Counted from the first letter of the stretch, positions 9,351-16,760 are shown. The stretch is DNA of 64,000 nt from Flavobacterium gilvum (GCF_001761465.1 NZ_CP017479.1:3410001-3474000), one strand, 5' to 3'. The notes: generated by a model from the sequence alone, not told the origin. Program-made: numbers and translations.

Positions 9351-9524
9351 TTAAAGATTGGAAGTATTAGCTTCTATATATCCTAATTGCGTTACTACAA
9401 TATCTAACTTATCAGTAACAGAGCTTACCTCATCTTTAGAAGCTAATTTATTTGAAATAAACTTTAATTGGCTGCTAATTTCCACTAACAAATCAATTAT
9501 ATCATTTGCTTGACCCTCATTCAT
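9351..9524 (-). CDS. small hypothetical protein (57 aa), coiled-coil-like
   Basis: A short frame beginning MNEGQANDIIDLLVEIS, with an A-rich leader containing AAAGAAA just before the ATG. The 57 residues have regularly spaced Ile/Leu/Val and no stop-prone bias, and predict one or two amphipathic helices. It ends 39 bases from a terminator correctly placed for its strand. No family is recognised. Its position directly after the integrase suggests an island-encoded accessory or regulatory protein, but this is inference. Confidence 0.5.
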   Translation of the reverse strand: MNEGQANDIIDLLVEISSQLKFISNKLASKDEVSSVTDKLDIVVTQLGYIEANTSNL

Positions 9525-9615
9525 TTTCTTTGAAATTTAAAGTAAAAACCAAAGGTAATAAAAGCAATTGCTTAGAAAAACATATTAGACAGTGTTAACT
9601 TTTATTTCACTTACC

Positions 9616-9649
9616 ACAAAATGGTTTTTGGGTGCTTGGTGGGATTCTA
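9616..9649 (+). repeat. 34-bp direct repeat, copy A
   Basis: It matches copy B (11174-11207) at 33 of 34 positions. The 3' part TTGG(T/C)GGGATTCTA also recurs in copy C. It lies just beyond the stop codon of the trypsin-like gene. It looks like a cassette border or attachment core. Confidence 0.65.
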
Positions 9650-9699
9650 TACTCGAAAAATAACCGACATATAACCCTCTCAAAAGTTGTGTGCAGTTT

Positions 9700-10437
9700 T
9701 TATAACTCATCAATTAGTTCCGCAATTATTTCAGGTCTTAGAATTGTAGCTAATTTTGTTTGTTCATTTCTAAGATGAATTAGTCCTGCAAATTCTGATT
9801 TTATTACACCATTCTCGGAATAGTTGGTAAAAACTGGAGAACCAGAAGTACCTTTTGTCAATGTTCCGCTTTCATATGATACTACATAATTGTCAAAATC
9901 TAATTCATTTGTTTCAAAGTATCTAAGCGGTTTGTTATACTCGAATTTTAAGTTACCTTTAAATTCAGTAGGTTTTAAACTTTCTAAATACAAGTCAGGG
10001 TTATCTTCATTTCCGTCTACAACACCAAATCCATAACATATAATTTTGGTGGGTAAACAATTAGGTTTAATTTTTACAATTTTCAAATCATATTGTTTAG
10101 CTATATCTACTTTATAAAAGTTAATATCAAGATTTTTGGATTTTTCGGATTTAGAAATTGGGTTATTATTTATTTGCAAAAATTCTAATTTATTCGTTAC
10201 ATTATTATGTAGTCTAATATAAAAAAAATCTGCTGTTTTTTGAGTTGCAAACTTATCTTGAAAAAAATTGTGTGAAGCCGTAACCAGATATGTTTGGTTG
10301 TCTTTTTCAATAAAAAAACCTGTTCCTTGGTGAACTTGATTATCCTTCACAGAAAACAGGAAGTAACTAAACTCTTGAATTGGATTAATCCAGATATTGT
10401 TTAAAACCATAAGTAATATAAATGTTTTAATAATCAT
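9700..10437 (-). CDS. trypsin-like serine peptidase
   Basis: A 245-residue protein with an N-terminal hydrophobic segment (about residues 4-18) that may be a signal peptide or anchor. The chymotrypsin-fold triad can be placed: His56 in VTASHNF, Asp104 in LDINFYK and Ser198 in GTSGSPVF, with GTGFFIE before the first strand as in bacterial S1/S1C peptidases. There is no PDZ domain, unlike DegP/HtrA. The gene lies 109 bases downstream of the HNH gene on the same strand, and both are enclosed by the 34-bp direct repeats. Stand-alone trypsin-like domains occur as effectors in some defence systems, but no partner sensor is seen here, so a role in surface or periplasmic proteolysis is as likely. Confidence 0.75.
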   Translation of the reverse strand: MIIKTFILLMVLNNIWINPIQEFSYFLFSVKDNQVHQGTGFFIEKDNQTYLVTASHNFFQDKFATQKTADFFYIRLHNNVTNKLEFLQINNNPISKSEKSKNLDINFYKVDIAKQYDLKIVKIKPNCLPTKIICYGFGVVDGNEDNPDLYLESLKPTEFKGNLKFEYNKPLRYFETNELDFDNYVVSYESGTLTKGTSGSPVFTNYSENGVIKSEFAGLIHLRNEQTKLATILRPEIIAELIDEL

Positions 10438-10546
10438 TGATTTTAATAAAGTTTACTTGTTTATTATGGCTTGTGAATTTACTTTTTTTTTCAAAATTGC
10501 GCACAGCGTCAGTCTTTGAAAAACTTCGATTTGTTTGCAGTATTAT

Positions 10547-11050
10547 TTATTCGTACGTCAATTCAGTATTTGCAGGGTCAATCCATTTATCAATAAATTC
10601 TTTTCCTTTTGGTGTAAGGACTACAACAAATTCTTGTAATTCAACCGTTCCGTCATTGTATGTAAAATTGCATATTGTATGTTCATTTTTAACCAAGTCA
10701 TTGTCAATTAGATTTTTGATTGATAAATGTCCATACACAATTACCTTATTTTCTTTTCTCAAATATTCTAGGACATCAAGCTCATATTTTGAATATCTGT
10801 CGGAAAGGAATACCAACTTGTTTTTATAAATTTCTATTGATTTCTTATCTATTTCGCCTTTATCAAAGCGTGTGTGACAGTTAGGACAAAGTGCAATAAG
10901 ATTATGATAATCGTGACTTTTCACAGTTGAATAGGGCACAATATGAGCCAATTCAGTCGTAGGAAATCTACAAGTTGGAATTGCACATCGGTGTCCAGCT
11001 TCTACTAGTATTGTTCTTTTTAATTCTGCAGGTATATGTTCTCTACTCAT
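10547..11050 (-). CDS. HNH endonuclease with zinc-binding cysteines
   Basis: A 167-residue protein whose N-terminal half is an HNH nuclease domain. Cys22/Cys27 and Cys55/Cys58 bracket the core, the catalytic motif is His36 (LAHIVPYS), Asn50 (DYHNLIALCPNCH) and His59. The C-terminal half (about 85-167) is a winged-helix-like region (YGHLSIKNLIDNDLV, then a hairpin) that could bind DNA. The frame opens 20 codons earlier; the ATG ending at 11050 is preferred because AAAAAGATG supplies a leader and the domain starts directly. The upstream sequence contains an AACGTTATAC...TAGCGG stretch like the cassette borders at 15215. Target unknown. Confidence 0.8.
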   Translation of the reverse strand: MSREHIPAELKRTILVEAGHRCAIPTCRFPTTELAHIVPYSTVKSHDYHNLIALCPNCHTRFDKGEIDKKSIEIYKNKLVFLSDRYSKYELDVLEYLRKENKVIVYGHLSIKNLIDNDLVKNEHTICNFTYNDGTVELQEFVVVLTPKGKEFIDKWIDPANTELTYE

Positions 11051-11173
11051 CTTTTTATTATTGCATACAACGTTATACATACTCGCTATTGAGTAGCGGT
11101 TTTGTGTCAAATATAGAGATAATATTTTTATTACAAATCATCAATTAGGTTTTTGTTTTTATACTATTGGGGT

Positions 11174-11207
11174 ACAAAATGTTTTTTGGGTGCTTGGTGG
11201 GATTCTA
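11174..11207 (+). repeat. 34-bp direct repeat, copy B
   Basis: Near-identical to copy A, 1558 bases further on and in the same orientation; together they enclose the protease and HNH genes. The rest of the gap 11051-11392 is AT-rich and holds no gene that I can see. Confidence 0.65.
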
Positions 11208-11392
11208 GTGTACCATTGTGCAAAAAACCCAAAAGCTAGTTATTTTAACAGGTTAAATAAATTACATAAAAACAGATATTACATCTTATTGTAGCAATTA
11301 AATTACTGATTATCACAAAAAATTAAGCTGTAAATTTATCAAATTATTTATTTAAAATAATTTAAACCAATTATGAACATTTAAAATAAATT

Positions 11393-11815
11393 ATGATGAA
11401 AAATATACTTAAATTATTATCGATTTTAACATTGTTCATTACTGGAAATTCCTGTTCCAATAATGATGACCCGACTCCACCCCCATCACCCACAATTTCT
11501 TATTATCAGGCTGGTTTAGCAACCTTACAAGACCTCAGTTTTGATGTCCAAGGACAGGGAGGATTAGCAGTAGCCAAATTAAACAAAACTGACAAAACAA
11601 TTCTATTTATTATAAACTACAGTAGTTCCCTGCCTTTTACACCTACAAGTATTACTTTAGCTGGACCTGGAAATGCAGGTCAAGAACGAGGCGGAGAATC
11701 ATTGTTATATTTTCTTGACACACTTGGAGACAAGACAACAACAAAAACTTTTACCCTTACTGATGAACAAATAGTAGCAATTAAAACGGGGCGGTGTTTT
11801 TTTGGATTTACTTAA
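11393..11815 (+). CDS. CHRD-like secreted lipoprotein, C-terminus frameshifted
   Basis: A lipoprotein-type signal peptide (hydrophobic residues 5-17, then GNSC with Cys at about residue 21 and an Asp/Pro-rich linker) precedes a small beta-rich domain that resembles CHRD domains (LTDEQIVAIKTG near the end). The frame stops at 11815, but another frame continues the family-typical ending (SIIGGQLQATKTSF) to a stop at 11877. The two frames are joined if the run of seven T at 11797-11803 had eight. It is therefore either a real truncation or a homopolymer sequencing error. It is the only plus-strand cargo gene between repeats B and C. Function unknown; CHRD proteins are extracellular. Confidence 0.6.
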   Translation: MMKNILKLLSILTLFITGNSCSNNDDPTPPPSPTISYYQAGLATLQDLSFDVQGQGGLAVAKLNKTDKTILFIINYSSSLPFTPTSITLAGPGNAGQERGGESLLYFLDTLGDKTTTKTFTLTDEQIVAIKTGRCFFGFT

Positions 11816-11925
11816 ACTATAGCAATACAACTTCCATAATAGGAGGACAACTTCAAGCAACAAAAACAAGTTTCTAAAGTTCATTTAATTCAAACAAAAG
11901 ATTTAATTCATAATGCAAATATTGT

Positions 11926-11959
11926 TTTTACCCCTTTGGCGGGATTCTAATATATCTCG
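11926..11959 (+). repeat. direct repeat, divergent copy C
   Basis: Shares TTGGCGGGATTCTA and a T-run with copies A and B, in the same orientation, 752 bases after copy B. Together B and C enclose the lipoprotein gene. Only about two thirds of the positions agree, so it is weaker than A and B. Confidence 0.4.
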
Positions 11960-11999
11960 ATTCAAAAAAACCAAAAACACGGAAAATTGACCCAAACAA

Positions 12000-12023
12000 A
12001 ATAAGCCCCATACAGGGCTTATT
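12000..12023 (-). terminator. intrinsic terminator of the resolvase remnant
   Basis: A perfect 9-bp stem (AATAAGCCC / GGGCTTATT) with a 6-nt loop. On the minus strand it is followed by TTTTGTTT, and it lies about 40 bases after the remnant's stop. Confidence 0.8.
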
Positions 12024-12063
12024 ATATTTATACAACACCTTGATATTGCTTTTATATTATCGT

Positions 12064-12557
12064 TTAACCGATGGCTTTATTCGAGGCTGCAAACATATCC
12101 CTAACAGGTGAATATCTTGGTCTGCCACCAAGTTCTTTTATAGCATTGGCAACCCTTTGAACAGTACTTAGATTCTTACCAGTTATCTTTGCTATGTCTC
12201 GGTAGCTAATTGGATTGGTATTGCCCTTACGTTTGTTCTTATTGAACATCTTGCATATATCAATTGTTGGGTGCATATCTCTTCATTGGACATTGTAGTA
12301 CCTTTCAAACGCCCCTTGTACTTTCCAACCAATTGACCAATCCTAATCCCCTCAGCTTGCCTTTCACGTAGGGTGCAAAGCTCCTGCTCTGCGATATTTG
12401 CAAGGATGGTCACCACCATCTTAAATGCTGGATTCTCTTTACCATCAATAAGGCTATACATACCGATGTTATGCACATAGATAGTTACACCGTTATCGTG
12501 GATAAATTGTAATGTTTCCAAAATATCTAATAAGTTCCTACCCAAGCGACTTACCTC
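12064..12557 (-). pseudogene. resolvase/invertase remnant, N-truncated and frameshifted
   Basis: Fragment of a small serine recombinase. It starts inside the EVSRLGRN motif (a stop lies directly upstream), so the catalytic N-terminal 60-70 residues are missing. The dimer helix follows (FKMVVTILANIAEQE, ERQAEGI, KYKGRLKGT), then a frameshift between about 12255 and 12285, after which the helix-turn-helix (ISYRDIAKITGKNLSTVQRV) continues in another frame. The intact resolvase at 17660 has the same order (KYKGRVKG, then LSLRKIASIANVSLGTIQKV). It is dead recombinase DNA and marks an earlier insertion event in the island. Confidence 0.8.
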
Positions 12558-12584
12558 TTACCTCTATGGATTTTTTTAATCAAA

Positions 12585-12614
12585 AAAGGTGACTGCTTTA
12601 ACACAATCACCTTT
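12585..12614 (-). terminator. intrinsic terminator downstream of the 12625 gene
   Basis: An 8-bp stem AAAGGTGA / TCACCTTT (12585-12592, 12607-12614) with a 14-nt loop, directly after the stop at 12625; a T-run follows on the minus strand. Confidence 0.7.
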
Positions 12615-12624
12615 CAGTTTCAAA

Positions 12625-13050
12625 TTAAAAGGTATCTTCAATGTCAGATAAAATTTCCGAATATTCATCATCAGTTACAAATGAATCATAATCGTCATCT
12701 ATAGCCCTCGAATATCTTAGATAAAATTGAACTTGATTTTGCAACATTTCAATTTCCCTTTTAATATATTCTTGAACATATCTAAAAAATGTTTCTTTAA
12801 GTTTTTGAATATAGATTTCTTTTGATTCTGCATTCAAATATAAGGTTTGTTCCTTGTCAGAAAATTTTGTAGTCCAAGCACGGTATATTGAATCATCTTT
12901 TGAAACATTTTCATCATCATAATCATCATCATAATTCCATTCAATACGCATATATTTATTCTTACCAAATAATGCATCATCCATTTTATTAACGATAGCT
13001 ATTCTTGCATCACAAGCTTCTTTGTAAGCTTCTAAAGTGTTTTTTTTCAT
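12625..13050 (-). CDS. hypothetical acidic protein (141 aa)
   Basis: Begins MKKNTLEAYKEACDARI at the ATG ending at 13050. The frame is open further upstream, but that part overlaps the end of the preceding small gene, so the inner start is chosen. Very acidic stretches (NYDDDYDDENVSKDD about residues 37-51; AIDDDYDSFVTDDEYSE near the end) surround a helical, lysine-rich middle (YIQKLKETFFRYVQEYIKR). No family recognised and no membrane segment. It is the last gene of a three-gene set with 13-base and 5-base gaps, so it is probably co-transcribed with 13064 and 13246. The acidity could suit a DNA-mimic or chaperone-like partner, but that is speculation. Confidence 0.6.
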   Translation of the reverse strand: MKKNTLEAYKEACDARIAIVNKMDDALFGKNKYMRIEWNYDDDYDDENVSKDDSIYRAWTTKFSDKEQTLYLNAESKEIYIQKLKETFFRYVQEYIKREIEMLQNQVQFYLRYSRAIDDDYDSFVTDDEYSEILSDIEDTF

Positions 13051-13063
13051 AATTGTTAAATAT

Positions 13064-13240
13064 TTAATTTTTAATTCTTTTAAACGTTTCAATTATTTCC
13101 GATGCAAGTTTCAAAGTAGCTTCATCACACTTAAAACTTCCATTTCTAATAATTTCCCTGTATTTAATACACAATTCAATTTCAGGTTTTTGTTCAACTA
13201 ATATCTCAGCTTGGGTGAGAATTTCAACTATTTCTTTCAT
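13064..13240 (-). CDS. small hypothetical protein (58 aa)
   Basis: Starts MKEIVEILTQAEILVEQ at 13240, five bases after the stop of 13246-13899, and ends 13 bases before the next start, the spacing of an operon. It predicts three short helices, contains two cysteines (CIKYRE and FKCDEA) and no signal peptide. No family recognised. Its small size and its place between two co-directed genes are compatible with an antitoxin or adaptor. Confidence 0.55.
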   Translation of the reverse strand: MKEIVEILTQAEILVEQKPEIELCIKYREIIRNGSFKCDEATLKLASEIIETFKRIKN

Positions 13241-13245
13241 AATAC

Positions 13246-13899
13246 TTAGTTTTGGTTAACTACATTATTGTTTGGGATTATAAAAAATCTGCTTTTAAAA
13301 TCGTTTACGTGGATTCCATTTTCAAAATTGATTATTATAATCCATTTGCCGTTTTGATATATTTCAATTCTCATCCATTCATCAATTGGAATCGGCACAA
13401 GTGAGCCAAACCATTCATTTGGATTGCCACCCATTTTTTTGCCAGCATTTTCAAATGGTTTAATATATTCTTTTTGCATATTTGCCAGTCTTGCTATAAT
13501 TTTCCAATTATGCAATTTAAAAGTTGGCTTTATTTGGATTCTTGCGCATCCGCAACAATCAACCTGTTCAGCAAATGTTAATGATTCAAGTATTCCATCG
13601 GATAAACAAATGCTTTTGGTTGCTGTGTTTTCCCAATTGGGGTTTGATGATGCCCAAGCTATTGGTTTTTCTGATTCATCATATTGGTACTTTTCGAATT
13701 TAATAACTTGTGAATTTATGATTGTTGGAATTAAATCTTCACGTGTATAGTGAAAGAATCTATTTTTAACAATATCATCTTTTGGTTGATTAATTAATAG
13801 TGTTGTTGCGCTTCCATTCTTTTTATCAACATTTTGGATTCTTAATCCTTTGTTTGATTTTAAAATTTTTCCTACTTTCTCTTTTGAATTTTGTTTCAT
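13246..13899 (-). CDS. hypothetical protein with FHYT motif (217 aa)
   Basis: A soluble 217-residue protein. After a basic N-terminus (residues 1-45) comes FHYTREDLIPTIINSQVI (about 48-65), a histidine-tyrosine-threonine followed by a short helix that resembles the start of several ADP-ribosyltransferase-like families (for example DarT-type proteins). Then come WASSNPNWENTATK and a CCGCARIQIK strand. The similarity is by eye only and no full catalytic set can be placed. First gene of the small minus-strand operon 13899-12625. If the ART-like reading is right, the operon could be a toxin-antitoxin or defence module; otherwise the function is unknown. Confidence 0.55.
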   Translation of the reverse strand: MKQNSKEKVGKILKSNKGLRIQNVDKKNGSATTLLINQPKDDIVKNRFFHYTREDLIPTIINSQVIKFEKYQYDESEKPIAWASSNPNWENTATKSICLSDGILESLTFAEQVDCCGCARIQIKPTFKLHNWKIIARLANMQKEYIKPFENAGKKMGGNPNEWFGSLVPIPIDEWMRIEIYQNGKWIIIINFENGIHVNDFKSRFFIIPNNNVVNQN

Positions 13900-13971
13900 T
13901 TTTTTATTTATTTACTGTTATACTCTATTTTTAAATAATATTATTTGAAATCACATAACCATAAAAATCAC

Positions 13972-13997
13972 GAAACCCTAGTAAATACTAGGGTTTC
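13972..13997. repeat. perfect 12-bp palindrome upstream of the 13899 operon
   Basis: GAAACCCTAGTA and its exact inverse with only AA between. It lies 73 bases before the start of the 13899-12625 operon, so it may be an operator; it could also be a terminator for transcription arriving from the right. Confidence 0.5.
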
Positions 13998-14493
13998 AAT
14001 GCATATAAATATTTTACTATTTAATTTCATATATATATTTTAAAAAAAAACTTCATTTCTATAGTACTATTTCAAATTATATTATTTACTTTTGTCCCGT
14101 GCATACTTATACACTTGCATAAGTACAACATTCCCACGAATAAAAAAAAGATTCCGTGGTGAATTTTCAATATATTTTATCAAACGATTTTAAGGCATAT
14201 TTAAGAACCTGTCTTCTTTTGAAAACAATCTGCACCATAATTACTTTATCGTGCCTAAAAATCAACACTAGATACCTTATTTTTAATTTTAACATTATTG
14301 TAAGTAATTACCTTTAATTAATTACTTATCAAACACCTTACTTCCCTATTTCATTTAGATTTGTTAAAATATTATTTAGATTTAATCCATATAACATTTT
14401 AACTTATGGTCACTTGACATTAAAAATGTAAGGTGTAAATATTAAAATTGCTCTCATGTTTTTTTTAATTGATTTTTCGTTGGTCATTTAAAA
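13998..14493. other. AT-rich gene-free stretch
   Basis: I see no gene here. There is a TACTTTTG box near 14085 followed by a small inverted repeat (TACTTAT 14104-14110, ATAAGTA 14119-14125) and an imperfect CCACGAAT/ATTCCGTGG hairpin about 14136-14160. These could be the start of a short RNA, without further support. Confidence 0.3.
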
Positions 14494-14632
14494 TACCACA
14501 TAAAGTCTGGTACTAAATCGGATTTGGGATTAAATTAAACCCTATTTTCGGATTTGCCAAATCATTTAACTACAAAACCATCTTTCCAATAAGCCAATTG
14601 CCCAAATCCGTTGTAGCTGTTAGCGGTAGGCT
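14494..14632 (-). repeat. cassette-border repeat R1 (about 139 bp)
   Basis: Aligns along its length with R2 (15215-15354): both contain TTTGGGA(T/C)TAAATTAA(A/G)CCC, TTCGGATTTGCCAAATCAT and AAATCCGTT in the same order and spacing. Its right end TTGTAGCTGTTAGCGGTAGGCT is a near inverse of the R2 left end. It lies directly after the stop of the 14631-15176 gene. It resembles integron attC-type recombination sites in size and imperfect terminal symmetry, but lacks the strict attC consensus. Confidence 0.65.
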
Positions 14633-15176
14633 ATATTATCTTTCTTATATAATTTTCGTTGTTAGTATTTTCTCCTCTTGAAACAACAAAACTGTAGCTT
14701 ATGTCAAAATCATAGATACTTCGTAGCAATATTTCCGTTGGTTTGAAAAAAATGAATATTTTCTCACCATAACTTTTTGAAATAAAATAGCGAGATGGAG
14801 AAAATGGGCGTTTTGTTTTAAAAATTATGGAGTTATCACTTTGACTTTCAATTTTCCAATCATTATTTTCTGCAATTTCAAAGATTTTTTCAAAGACTTT
14901 TTCTTTTGTGTCTTTAACTGTAACTGATTTCAATTTTAGATTAGACTTTTGATATAAAAAACTAATCATACTTAAAAGCAATAATGTTGTGCCAATTTTG
15001 AAGGTAGTATTTCCGAAATCAATTTCGAAATTTAAAGCACTTTCATTACAAATTAATAAGCTAAACATAGCTATAACAAAAAGTATAATTGAAAGTCTAT
15101 AATGTAATATCTTTTCAATAAAATCTAATTGTATTTCTTGTCTTTGAATAGATTTTTGAATTAGTTCAAGATTCAT
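14631..15176 (-). CDS. small membrane protein of unknown function, cassette-borne
   Basis: A 181-residue protein. An N-terminal helix (about 1-22) leads into two membrane segments (about 26-42, LSIILFVIAMFSLLI, and 62-78, IGTTLLLLSMISFLY), then a cytoplasmic domain with KVFEKIFEIAENNDWKIE and a hydrophobic beta region. No catalytic motif and no family recognised. Its stop overlaps the end of repeat R1, and R2 begins 39 bases before its start, so gene plus borders form a compact cassette of about 0.7 kb. Confidence 0.6.
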   Translation of the reverse strand: MNLELIQKSIQRQEIQLDFIEKILHYRLSIILFVIAMFSLLICNESALNFEIDFGNTTFKIGTTLLLLSMISFLYQKSNLKLKSVTVKDTKEKVFEKIFEIAENNDWKIESQSDNSIIFKTKRPFSPSRYFISKSYGEKIFIFFKPTEILLRSIYDFDISYSFVVSRGENTNNENYIRKII

Positions 15177-15214
15177 TTTACAATTTTAGTTTTTATCCTC
15201 TTTTCACGTTTTTA

Positions 15215-15354
15215 GCTTACCGCCAACGTCCCGTCTACTACAGCGGGTTTGGGACTAAATTAAGCCCATTCTTCGGATTTGCCAAATCATACCAAATACA
15301 ACCTCAACTTCAAAATAAACTAATTTTCTAAATCCGTTATTGTAGCTCTTGAAG
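15215..15354 (-). repeat. cassette-border repeat R2 (about 140 bp)
   Basis: Second copy of the R1-type repeat, in the gap between two unrelated small genes. The left end GCTTACCGCCAACGTCCCG is well preserved and contains an inner CCCG...CGGG hairpin; the right end (TTGTAGCTCTTGAAG) has diverged. A similar left-arm sequence precedes the HNH gene near 11062-11107. Confidence 0.65.
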
Positions 15355-15362
15355 ATTTATTT

Positions 15363-15866
15363 TTATTTTGTTTTACCATTCTTATTCCAAAATAATTTAT
15401 CGGAATGTTTAATAATCATCCATTCTTCAATGGAGGTTCTCATATATGCTGGTTCGATTTGAATAAAAGTTGCTCCTACAATAAAATCATCTTCAATAGC
15501 CTTTTTTATTTTTTCTAACTGAGAACCTGTTGCTTTATTTTTTCTCGAAAAATGAGCTATCATTCTATATTTTGAAATTGTTTCTTTGGCATGACCAACA
15601 TAATATGGGTTTAAATTATCTTTTGATTCTCCAATCCAAATACAATATACAACTGATTTTTTATCAATATCACTAAGGAATGTTTTGTTGAGATTGTCAA
15701 AGTTGGTTTCACAATTTTTGTCCTCGTAATTTATAAAATGGATTTGAGATTTGTCAAGCAAATGATTTTCAACTCTCGAAAACCAATTTTCCAATTCAGT
15801 CTTATTGAACTCAATTTTAGGGGCATTTATTCTAGTTTTGATAGATGCATTCTCAATGTTCTCCAT
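15363..15866 (-). CDS. GIY-YIG-like small protein
   Basis: A 167-residue soluble protein. After an N-terminal helical region, residues about 72-110 read VVYCIWIG, then YYVGHAKE, an Arg in SKYRMIAHF and a GSQLEKIKKAI helix. This matches the order of the GIY-YIG nuclease fold (first strand, second strand with Tyr-Val-Gly, conserved Arg on the helix). A glutamate in SIEEWMIIKH could be the metal ligand. The match is by eye and the first motif is not the classical GIY, so it may be an inactive or divergent member. It lies between cassette repeats R2 and R3, as the second cargo gene of the array. Confidence 0.5.
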   Translation of the reverse strand: MENIENASIKTRINAPKIEFNKTELENWFSRVENHLLDKSQIHFINYEDKNCETNFDNLNKTFLSDIDKKSVVYCIWIGESKDNLNPYYVGHAKETISKYRMIAHFSRKNKATGSQLEKIKKAIEDDFIVGATFIQIEPAYMRTSIEEWMIIKHSDKLFWNKNGKTK

Positions 15867-15878
15867 ATTTCTGTTTTA

Positions 15879-15961
15879 TTTAGGGATTTTCCAATTCATC
15901 CAAATTAAAAAACTACTTCCTATTAAGCCTATTACCAAAATTCGTTCAGAAGTACTGGGGT
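15879..15961 (-). repeat. cassette-border repeat R3 (partial, divergent)
   Basis: The stretch from GATTTTCCAATTCATC through ATTAAGCCTATTACC to AATTCGTTC aligns with the right two thirds of R1; the left arm is missing. It fills the gap between the GIY-YIG-like gene and the next gene. Confidence 0.45.
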
Positions 15962-15967
15962 AAATTT

Positions 15968-16624
15968 TTATACTTGTCCATTTTGATGGAGATATAACTG
16001 ATATATACAATCTTCTTTACTTTTTGCGTAAGTCCTGCCTTTTAAACTATGGAGGTAAAAATATTTTCCAGTTGATTTGCCTTGCATTATGTAACCATAT
16101 TGGTCATTTGAAAATGTAATCAATATCTGGGTGTATGAACCAAAGAAGATGTCAAATTTGTTTTCGGGTAAGCCTTCCTTATACTCAAGGTTTGTAAAGC
16201 TATTAAACACTTTATTTGTTCTACTATCTACGGAATACTTTTTATTTAGATATTCATTGAGCTTTTCAATTGTCTTGAAAGAATTACCTATTTTGGTCTC
16301 GTTGAGAAAAAAAGCATAAGTGTCAGTGTTGTGAAGGTTTAAAACCAAAATAGTTTCGTCAAAAAAGGAGTTTCTGAATAATAATGATTCTTCTGAGTTT
16401 TCAATTAAGATTGTCTGATTACCTAAATAATCCCAATTGCTTTTTTTGACGTTTCCACTTTGAGAAATCAACAAATCTTTATTGTCTCTAAATATATAGG
16501 TTGTTTTAGTATCTGTCGAACTGTCAAATGCAACCCAATGGTGATTCTGTATCAATGTCAACTCGTCAAGTTGTCGGCTGAAACTTTGTAATTTTGGAAT
16601 GATGTCTGATAAATAATATTTCAT
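15968..16624 (-). CDS. hypothetical protein (218 aa)
   Basis: A soluble 218-residue protein rich in aromatic residues and Asn. N-terminal helix LQSFSRQLDELTLIQ, then beta-rich segments NHHWVAFD, TTYIFRDNKDLLISQ, ILVLNLHNTDTYAFFLN and YGYIMQGK. No signal peptide, no catalytic motif, no family that I can name. The ATG at 16624 is preceded by an A-rich leader. It is the third gene bounded by the cassette-type repeats on its downstream side; no repeat of this kind is seen on its upstream side. Confidence 0.6.
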   Translation of the reverse strand: MKYYLSDIIPKLQSFSRQLDELTLIQNHHWVAFDSSTDTKTTYIFRDNKDLLISQSGNVKKSNWDYLGNQTILIENSEESLLFRNSFFDETILVLNLHNTDTYAFFLNETKIGNSFKTIEKLNEYLNKKYSVDSRTNKVFNSFTNLEYKEGLPENKFDIFFGSYTQILITFSNDQYGYIMQGKSTGKYFYLHSLKGRTYAKSKEDCIYQLYLHQNGQV

Positions 16625-16760
16625 TTTTTTGTTTGAGTCTAAAAATATTGGATAACTTATATATGGGGCTAATAAATGTTATCCCTTTTGATTTAGCTAA
16701 AGTAGATAAAAAATGATTTTAAATAGTCATATAACTAGCATTAATGATTTTAGCTAGCTT

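Noticed and set aside
9700..11050. Naming the trypsin/HNH pair a CBASS, Avs or similar known defence system
   Set aside because: No cyclase, STAND ATPase or sensor gene is adjacent.
14494..15354. Calling R1 and R2 true attC sites of a class integron
   Set aside because: The RYYYAAC/GTTRRRY core boxes are not both present and no intI gene is seen, so only attC-like is claimed.
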